Assembly: GCA_002382045.1 (NCBI GenBank)
Contig: DFZJ01000110.1
Span: 23,064 to 34,700, forward strand
Source: Syntrophaceae bacterium UBA4059
GTDB taxonomy: Bacteria > Desulfobacterota > Syntrophia > Syntrophales > Smithellaceae
DNA length: 11,637 bases
Direction: 5' to 3'
The position numbers and the translations under genes are program-made. The notes under the pieces are model-generated. The model was not told the DNA's origin. It did no database searches and was given only the letters and a program-made list of their open reading frames with translations. This document shows positions 1 through 4,877 of this stretch, in pieces. Position 1 is the first letter of the stretch. Every line of letters begins with the position of its first letter.

Positions 1-93
1 TGGGAAAAAGGCATCTGGCGTTCCCATGCGACATTGGCGCATACGCCAAATGCCAAAGCTTCCCTCAATATCAGCAAAAATGCCTACGTGCAT
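1..93 (-). CDS. M55 family D-aminopeptidase (DppA-like), N-terminus only
   Basis: This reading frame has no stop and runs off the left window edge, so only the first 31 residues are visible. They begin MHVGIFADIEGSFGIWRM. The pattern hydrophobic strand - A-D-I-E-G - glycine-rich turn is the start of the M55 (DppA) zinc aminopeptidase family, where an aspartate and a glutamate two residues apart (Asp8 and Glu10 in DppA) bind the zinc pair. Here they are also Asp8 and Glu10. The ATG is preceded by a GAAAGG Shine-Dalgarno about 9 nt upstream. Family members release N-terminal D-amino acids from peptides, usually as cytoplasmic oligomers, often in peptide scavenging. The plus-strand open frame over the same bases (ending at 102) is read as a shadow. 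The assignment rests on a short N-terminus, so it is likely but not certain. Confidence 0.7.
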   Translation of the reverse strand, partial: MHVGIFADIEGSFGIWRMRQCRMGTPDAFFP

Positions 94-133
94 ACCGCTT
101 AACCTTTCAAGAAGTTTTTGGGTAATGTTTTAT

Positions 134-304
134 TTAAGGCAATTCGACAAGGTCATTGAGCACCGATAATAAATCGTCTTCGCTGCTTTCAAAAACATCG
201 ATGAGGTGATTCGCAATATCAAAAAGTTGTTTGTGCTGAGCATCAAGAGCATCCACGTGAACGCTATACAGGGGATCCCATGTAATAGGTGATATTTTTG
301 TCAT
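134..304 (-). pseudogene. Truncated bacteriohemerythrin (N-terminal fragment)
   Basis: The 56-residue product starts MTKISPITWDPLYSVHVDAL and continues D-A-Q-H-K-Q-L-F, the hallmark first helix of bacteriohemerythrins, with the first iron ligand at His24. A full hemerythrin domain is about 130 residues and needs further ligands in later helices (HxxxE, HxxxH and a final H/D pair). All of these are missing: the frame stops after VLNDLVELP, just where the second ligand helix should start. Neither alternative frame downstream restores the family sequence before the next gene begins at 93. The start at 304 is chosen because CAGGAG lies 6-7 nt upstream; the longer frame from 352 has no ribosome site. 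As it stands it cannot form the di-iron centre. It is probably a deletion remnant, although the intact start signals leave open a short expressed peptide. Confidence 0.7.
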
Positions 305-353
305 AGTATTTCTCCTGGGAGGCAGATTATAGGAATCGTGGTGACGTGTCAAC

Positions 354-375
354 GATGAATTACGGATGAATTACG
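354..375. repeat. 11-bp tandem duplication
   Basis: GATGAATTACG occurs twice back to back (354-364 and 365-375), followed by a partial third copy GATT. It lies between the kinase-like gene's stop and the hemerythrin remnant. A small replication-slippage duplication is the simplest explanation; no function is visible. Confidence 0.6.
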
Positions 376-380
376 GATTG

Positions 381-1007
381 TTATGTGTTTAATTCCAGGT
401 ATTTCAAAATCAGTTCAACCGTTTTATCAAGACCGATTTGACTTGTATCGATCGTCAGATGATATCGTCTTGCATCCGCCCATTTCTGCCCGGTAACGGT
501 TTGATGATAGAGAGCTCTTTCCTTATCGCTCTGGGCAATCATGTTTCCGGCGACTTCTTCCGACACGGCATATAAGTCCTGAATACGATTATTGCGGAAA
601 GCAATATCAGCATGTAAAAACAAACTGACATGATTCGGATGCTCACGGAGAATATAAGAACCGCATCGTCCAATAATAACCGCTGAACGTTCCTTGGCGA
701 TACGCGCGATTATTTCACCCTCAGTTTTAAATAACGCATGGTCTGATGGAGGCAGAATTCGTGGTTCCACATAGGTATCCGGCGCAGCGGCATAGGATCG
801 TATGAAGGACTGCCAGAACGAAAGTTTTTTTTCGTCGCGCGATTTCAAATCCTCTTCCAATACCGAAAACTGTTTGGCTGCCTGATTGATGATTTCACGG
901 TCGGCATAAAATATATTCAGGCTTTTAGCCAGCTTTTGTCCCACATAGGCCCCTCCACTGCCTAACTGACGGCTGATGGTTATTGCAAACGGTGAATTAT
1001 TTTTCAC
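381..1007 (-). CDS. Cytidylate kinase-like P-loop protein
   Basis: The 208-residue protein matches the cytidylate-kinase-2-like family (PF13189). It has an opening beta strand and modified P-loop, ITISRQLGSGG (residues 9-19), followed by YADREII (34-40). A second core strand reads VIIGRCGSYIL (110-120), an LID-like stretch lies around 159-169, and the end reads YHLTIDTSQIGLDKTVELI (182-200). As in the family, the P-loop lacks the usual Walker lysine directly after the glycines. The length is typical. The start is a GTG at 1007, chosen because AGGGGGG lies 8 nt upstream; the ATG just upstream is in another frame and closes after five codons. Members are annotated as nucleoside-monophosphate kinases, but the substrate of this branch is not established, so CMP kinase activity should not be assumed. 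It lies 68 bp downstream of the MFS gene and is probably co-transcribed with it. Confidence 0.8.
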   Translation of the reverse strand: MKNNSPFAITISRQLGSGGAYVGQKLAKSLNIFYADREIINQAAKQFSVLEEDLKSRDEKKLSFWQSFIRSYAAAPDTYVEPRILPPSDHALFKTEGEIIARIAKERSAVIIGRCGSYILREHPNHVSLFLHADIAFRNNRIQDLYAVSEEVAGNMIAQSDKERALYHQTVTGQKWADARRYHLTIDTSQIGLDKTVELILKYLELNT

Positions 1008-1075
1008 TTTTCATGCCCCCCTGTTTTATTAAATATGGCGATCATGACAACTGAATAACAGCTGTCTGAGCGCAA

Positions 1076-2254
1076 CTATTCAGATGATGCCTTTCTTCCA
1101 TATAAAAAGTAGTAAAGGGGAATCGTCGCCAGGATCACGATGGCCATCATTAAGTATAAGCCGCGGTACCCGGTGAATGGCGCCAATGAACCGAGTAAAT
1201 ACGGTCCCACGCCAAATCCTAAATCTACAAAAATGAAAAATGTGGATGTGGCCAGGCCTAATCGATGAGGCGGAAGGCCTTTAATGGAAATGGCCTGAGC
1301 GGAGGATGTGAAGTTTCCATAACCCAGGCCAATGATCACTCCCGCCAGGAGCAAAGCAATGCCATGACTGGCTTGACTGAATAAAAGCATCCCGACGGCA
1401 TAAATGAGAAGGCAGGGGTAGACGACGAAATTAGCGCCTCTGACGTCCAATAAACGTCCGGACAAAGGCCTCGAGAAAAAGACCGTCACGGCATAGACCA
1501 GAAAATAGAAGCTTGCCGCTTCCACCAGATGAATCTGCTTGGCGTACAGGGGGATAAATGTTAATACGCCGGAATAACTAAAACTGATGACTAAAATAAT
1601 AATGGAAATCGGTATGGCTTTGAATTCCAGAAAATTGGAAAGTTGAAAACTTTTTACAGCACTGACCTGATTCGGCTCGGGTGCAAGATAAGCCGGTTTT
1701 GCAACGATAAAAGATAGCGCAAAACTGCCGGCGGCCAATACCGACGTCACAACAAATATCATATTATAATCCACGCCGTGAATTAAAAACAGCCCCACAA
1801 AAGGACCTAATGCCACAGACAGTATTGCACCCATACTGTAACAGCCGATGCCTTCCCCGCGCCTGCTGCTGGGAATAATCTGGGCGACGATGGTTCCCGT
1901 AGCCGTGCTGGCCGCCCCGAAAGCGATGCCATGTAAAAGCCTGATGATGATCAACAGCGATAAATGAATTGCCGCAAAATAGAGCAGCGAAGTGATAATA
2001 AAAAAAAATGTGCCGATCATTAAAACTTTTTTGCTGCCCGTGTCTTCAATAAGTCGTCCGGTTCCTAACCGGCCTAATAATGCCCCGATAATGAAAATGC
2101 CCGCCACAAGTCCCGCGATCTTGGTGGATGCGTGGAATTTATCTACGGCATAAGACGCGATCGTTACCATCAATAAGAAATGCGTCAGATATACCAGGAA
2201 ATTAATCACAGAAACGGTGACAAAATCCTTTGTCCATAGCCTTGCCTTATCCAT
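1076..2254 (-). CDS. MFS transporter, 12 transmembrane helices
   Basis: The product from this start is 392 residues, the usual size for the major facilitator superfamily, with about twelve hydrophobic helices in two halves separated by a polar stretch near the middle (AKPAYLAPEPNQVSAVKSF). The loop after helix 2 carries the MFS signature A form GRLGTGRLIEDTGSKKVL, and its counterpart in the second half reads SRPLSGRLLDVRGANF. Helix 4-5 residues (RLLHGIAFGAASTATGTI) also fit the family. I chose the ATG at 2254 because AAAGGCGGAG immediately precedes it; an in-frame ATG 33 nt upstream (2287) has no ribosome site. The protein sits in the inner membrane and probably works by proton-coupled transport. 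Neither the sequence nor the neighbour (a kinase-like protein) reveals the substrate. Confidence 0.88.
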   Translation of the reverse strand: MDKARLWTKDFVTVSVINFLVYLTHFLLMVTIASYAVDKFHASTKIAGLVAGIFIIGALLGRLGTGRLIEDTGSKKVLMIGTFFFIITSLLYFAAIHLSLLIIIRLLHGIAFGAASTATGTIVAQIIPSSRRGEGIGCYSMGAILSVALGPFVGLFLIHGVDYNMIFVVTSVLAAGSFALSFIVAKPAYLAPEPNQVSAVKSFQLSNFLEFKAIPISIIILVISFSYSGVLTFIPLYAKQIHLVEAASFYFLVYAVTVFFSRPLSGRLLDVRGANFVVYPCLLIYAVGMLLFSQASHGIALLLAGVIIGLGYGNFTSSAQAISIKGLPPHRLGLATSTFFIFVDLGFGVGPYLLGSLAPFTGYRGLYLMMAIVILATIPLYYFLYGRKASSE

Positions 2255-2500
2255 GTTCTCCGCCTTTAAAAAATTCTCAATACACATTTAGCCCGGAAGG
2301 CTTTGCTGACAGCTTTATTACCTTTCCCGGAAACGGGAGGCAACTTGTTTTTACTTTTTTTTTAAGTTTGTGGGCGGGAATAAATGGATTGTCAATGAGA
2401 ATCTGACTGACAATAAAAAAGGCTATTCATTTCAAGTGAATATGTGCGGCGCTTCCGCCGGTATCCAAAAAATGCTTGCAAAATAATTTGCCATTCTTTA
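2255..2500. promoter_or_regulatory. Divergent promoter region between MFS gene and glyA
   Basis: This non-coding stretch separates two divergent genes. On the plus strand a sigma70-like pair TTGTCA (2389-2394), 17-nt spacer, AATAAA (2412-2417) could start the glyA transcript near 2424, leaving a leader of about 195 nt that contains the riboswitch. On the minus strand TTGACA (2395-2390) overlaps it, but its partner at the right spacing (CACAAA) is poor. Near the MFS start lies a short hairpin CCCG-GAAA-CGGG (2326-2337), with T-runs 10 to 20 nt further on (plus strand). No operator could be assigned. The promoter calls rest on hexamer matching only. Confidence 0.35.
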
Positions 2501-2580
2501 CAAGACAAGCCAGTCAGCAACTGGCGTTGTGGGTGGAAATAACCATCAGGAAGCTTCCTTCTTTTGCCGTGCGCCTGGGC
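2501..2580 (+). ncRNA. ZTP (pfl motif) riboswitch aptamer
   Basis: The leader of glyA carries the conserved blocks of the ZTP/ZMP riboswitch in order. First is ACTGGCG (2520-2526). Next is a GTGG...CCAT hairpin (2529-2532 with 2543-2546), then AGGAAGC (2548-2554). Last is the diagnostic 3' domain CCGTGCGCCTGGGC (2567-2580). GGCG (2523-2526) can pair with CGCC (2572-2575), which is the pseudoknot expected for this fold. The P1 helix is less clear; one possible pairing is 2501-2509 with 2558-2566, with one mismatch. ZTP riboswitches sense the purine intermediate that builds up when 10-formyl-tetrahydrofolate is short and are commonly found before glyA, folD and purine genes. The gene context therefore agrees with the motif. 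The P2 stem is weaker than in the consensus as I remember it. Confidence 0.78.
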
Positions 2581-2613
2581 AAAGAAAAAATATTTAAAAA
2601 TATTGGAAGGAGG
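2554..2613 (+). promoter_or_regulatory. Candidate anti-Shine-Dalgarno switch of the ZTP riboswitch
   Basis: The glyA ribosome site GGAAGGAGG (2605-2613) can pair with CTTCCTTC (2554-2561) through eight consecutive pairs, one of them G-U. The same pyrimidine stretch would form the 3' side of the aptamer's P1 helix. Ligand binding would hold it in the aptamer and free the ribosome site; without ligand it could mask it. No intrinsic terminator lies between aptamer and gene, which favours translational control. The pairing is visible; the switching role is inferred. Confidence 0.5.
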
Positions 2614-2618
2614 ATTCT

Positions 2619-3962
2619 ATGGTTACGAAAAAACAAAACACGTCAATCCAAAACACATCTTTAAAGAAACAAAATCAAGCGACTGAAAATTGTATGAACA
2701 GCAATTGGGAGAGTCTCAGGCAAAACGATCCGGAAGTCTTTCACGCCATTTCAGGTGAAGAACAGAGGGAACGCAAAGGGATCGAACTCATCCCGTCGGA
2801 GAACTATACTTATCCGGAAGTGCTGGCCGCCAACGGGTCCGTTTTTACAAACAAGTATTCCGAAGGGTATCCCGGCAAGCGGTACTATGGCGGACAGGAA
2901 TTTACGGACAAGATTGAGTTGTTAGCCATCGAGCGGGCAAAGAAAGTTTTCCGCTGCCAGCATGCCAATGTCCAGGCCCTGTCGGGGTCGCCGATGAATC
3001 AGGCGGTCTATTTAGCCTTTCTCAAGCCGGGAGATACCATTTTGGGGATGGATCTTTCTCACGGCGGACATCTGACGCATGGCGCTCCCGTATCCCATAT
3101 GGGGAAATTATTCAATTTCGTCCGCTATAAAACGGACCCGGATAATTCCGGAAAAATCGATTTTGACGCTTTGATGAAAACAGCCATTGAGACGAAGCCG
3201 AAAATAGTCCTGTGCGGTTATACGTCTTATCCCAGAGATGATCACTATGATAATTTTAAAAGAGTGGCAGATGAGGTTGGCGCCATCACCATGGCTGATA
3301 TTTCTCATATCGGCGGACTGGTGGCAGCGGGAGTGATGCAGAATCCCTTTAACTGCGGATTTGACATCGTCACGACAACAACACACAAAAGCCTGCGGGG
3401 GCCCAGAGGCGCACTCATTATGTGCAAATCAAAATACGCGGGTGAGATTGACAAGTCGGTATTTCCGGGACTCCAGGGCGGGCCGCACATGCAGACTATC
3501 GCGGCCATTGCCGTCACACTGGGCAAAGCGCTCGAACCGGATTTCAAGGTGTACGCAACGCAGATTTTACGGAATGCCAGGGTGCTTGCCCAAACGTTGA
3601 TTGAAAAAGGCGTCAAGCTGATCACCAACGGAACAGACAATCACATGATGGTGATCAATACGGTCAAAAGTTTCGGCATCGATGGGAAGCAGGCAGAAAT
3701 TATTCTGGACAGCGTCTCCATTACCACCAACAAACAGATAATTCCGGATGATCCGAATCCGCCGCTTCGACCCAGCGGCATTCGTCTGGGGACACCGGCG
3801 GCGACAACACGCGGCATGAAAGAGGCGGAGATGATTCAAATTGGAAACTGGATCAGCACTTTGTTGAAAAATTATCAGGATGAAGCATTGCTGCGGAGCA
3901 TGAAAGAGGATGTGGAAGCATTCTGTGTTAAATTTCCGGTTCCGGGATTGATCTTGTCTTAA
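2619..3962 (+). CDS. glyA: Serine hydroxymethyltransferase with N-terminal extension
   Basis: GlyA interconverts serine and glycine with tetrahydrofolate and supplies 5,10-methylene-tetrahydrofolate, using pyridoxal phosphate in the cytoplasm. Family marks are ELIPSENYTYPEVL (56-69), NKYSEGYPGKRYYGG (78-92), the ADISHI stretch with Asp227 and His230, the cofactor lysine Lys257 in TTTTHKSLRGPRGALI, and GIRLGTPAATTRG with the substrate-carboxylate arginine Arg389. The segment NVQALSGSPMNQAVY replaces the usual QPHSGSQAN region, marking a less common SHMT branch. At 447 residues it is about 25-30 longer than usual. The extra length is a polar tail rich in Lys, Gln, Asn and Thr (residues 1-25). 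The start at 2619 is set by GGAAGGAGG 5 nt upstream; the next ATG (2694) would give a normal length but has no ribosome site. A ZTP riboswitch in the leader probably regulates it. Confidence 0.95.
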   Translation: MVTKKQNTSIQNTSLKKQNQATENCMNSNWESLRQNDPEVFHAISGEEQRERKGIELIPSENYTYPEVLAANGSVFTNKYSEGYPGKRYYGGQEFTDKIELLAIERAKKVFRCQHANVQALSGSPMNQAVYLAFLKPGDTILGMDLSHGGHLTHGAPVSHMGKLFNFVRYKTDPDNSGKIDFDALMKTAIETKPKIVLCGYTSYPRDDHYDNFKRVADEVGAITMADISHIGGLVAAGVMQNPFNCGFDIVTTTTHKSLRGPRGALIMCKSKYAGEIDKSVFPGLQGGPHMQTIAAIAVTLGKALEPDFKVYATQILRNARVLAQTLIEKGVKLITNGTDNHMMVINTVKSFGIDGKQAEIILDSVSITTNKQIIPDDPNPPLRPSGIRLGTPAATTRGMKEAEMIQIGNWISTLLKNYQDEALLRSMKEDVEAFCVKFPVPGLILS

Positions 3963-3971
3963 ACGATTTCT

Positions 3972-4007
3972 GTCATGGAGGCGTTACGAATGTAGCGCCT
4001 CCATGAC
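3972..4007. terminator. Long hairpin between convergent genes, no U-tract
   Basis: GTCATGGAGGCG (3972-3983) and CGCCTCCATGAC (3996-4007) form a perfect 12-bp stem, and TAC/GTA inside can add three more pairs. It begins 10 bp after the glyA stop and also lies downstream of the convergent DUF2889 gene. It could therefore protect or end both transcripts. Neither strand has a U-run after the stem, so it is not a textbook intrinsic terminator; 3'-end protection or factor-assisted termination fits better. Confidence 0.5.
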
Positions 4008-4085
4008 GGGCTATCAGTTGTACTCAGACAAGCAGCCCTGAAGGGTTCAATAGGGGTACGGTGCTTCTTCCTTTTGATTTGTCGT

Positions 4086-4646
4086 TTACTTCATCTTGAT
4101 CATTTTGTTATACATTTTAACATAAGGGCCGTCTTCACGCCACGCATGGCAAGTGTTAATCAGATATTTCATAATGAACTTGGCGTGATCGGAATGTGAA
4201 TCAGGCGGTTTCTGCGACTGGTGCGCCGCGTATCCCTGCACGGCAGCCGGCGCCATGGCCTGTAAAAGTTCCAGTAAATGGGTGCAGCCCTTGCTGCCTC
4301 CGGCTAATTTCTTCACTTTTGCCGTGAATCCCCGGGAAATCGTCAGGCCCTTAATGGGAGCAAGGCACGCGATGGTTTCCCGGCATGCCTCTCTGGGGAC
4401 GGCAATCAGATCCACATCAATGTCCTCAATCAACAAGCTGGAACAGTTTATCAGCAGGCGGATGCCCATGTGATGGATGACGCCGCGCGGAAATGTTTCA
4501 CCGGTTACCGCGTGCGTGTCCTGATAACGGTCATCTTTCAGGATGCCTTCGACGATGATTCTTTGTTCATCGTATTCATATGTCGATACTTCAATCTTAC
4601 GGGTGTGTATTTTTTTTCTTCCTTTTGATTCCCAGACGCTCTGCAT
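4086..4646 (-). CDS. DUF2889 family protein
   Basis: The 186-residue protein matches the DUF2889 family (PF11136), whose function is unknown. Recognisable family features are an early EYDEQRIIVEGILKDDR stretch, the central HHMGIRLLINCSSLLIEDIDVDL, P-REAC in AVPREACRETI, GLTISRGF, and GGSKGCTHLLELLQAMAPAAVQ near the C-terminal third. The conserved Cys and His residues in these blocks hint at a metal or catalytic role, but that is speculation. There is no signal peptide or membrane segment, so it is probably cytoplasmic. The ATG at 4646 is chosen because AAGGAG lies 6 nt upstream; the frame is open to an ATG at 4682 that lacks a ribosome site. It converges with glyA and appears to be transcribed alone. 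The 3' end is Lys/Met-rich (YVKMYNKMIKMK). Confidence 0.8.
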   Translation of the reverse strand: MQSVWESKGRKKIHTRKIEVSTYEYDEQRIIVEGILKDDRYQDTHAVTGETFPRGVIHHMGIRLLINCSSLLIEDIDVDLIAVPREACRETIACLAPIKGLTISRGFTAKVKKLAGGSKGCTHLLELLQAMAPAAVQGYAAHQSQKPPDSHSDHAKFIMKYLINTCHAWREDGPYVKMYNKMIKMK

Positions 4647-4813
4647 TTCATGCTCCTTGGTAAGGCTGGATGTGCCAGTCATAAATGGTATAGATTTTAC
4701 TTTTGATCACGGGGCCAAAGTATGGTCGGACCAGTTGAACCTCATGATGCGTCGGGAGTTTAAAGCAGAGCGGCGGGGCTGCGTATTAAAGGTTTTTGTG
4801 CCGGGCGCATCAA

Positions 4814-4847
4814 TCCGTCTCCCCGCTGAGCGTTGCGGGGAGACGGA
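4814..4847. terminator. Perfect 13-bp hairpin downstream of the lipoprotein gene
   Basis: CCGTCTCCCCGC (4815-4826) pairs perfectly with GCGGGGAGACGG (4835-4846), with a further T-A pair outside and an 8-nt loop. It lies 31 bp beyond the stop of the minus-strand lipoprotein gene, at the end of the truA-rmlD-lipoprotein cluster. No U-tract follows on the minus strand (ATTGATGC follows). As with the glyA hairpin, it is probably a transcript-end structure but not a standard intrinsic terminator. Confidence 0.5.
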
Positions 4848-4877
4848 ATATAGCTGTGGTGCAATTATCCGCCGGCG

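Noticed and set aside
1..102. Plus-strand open frame ending at TAA 100-102, possible C-terminus of a gene
   Set aside because: The minus strand of the same bases encodes a convincing M55 aminopeptidase N-terminus with a ribosome site and zinc-ligand motif.
2326..2360. CCCG-GAAA-CGGG hairpin followed by T-rich DNA as a plus-strand terminator
   Set aside because: The stem is four strong pairs only, the T-runs begin 10 or more nt later, and no plus-strand gene lies upstream.
2400..2618. Glycine riboswitch upstream of glyA
   Set aside because: No glycine aptamer blocks are visible; the conserved bases fit the ZTP motif.
2476..2664. 62-codon plus-strand frame upstream of glyA
   Set aside because: It lies across the riboswitch and overlaps the glyA start in another frame; no ribosome site and no family resemblance.
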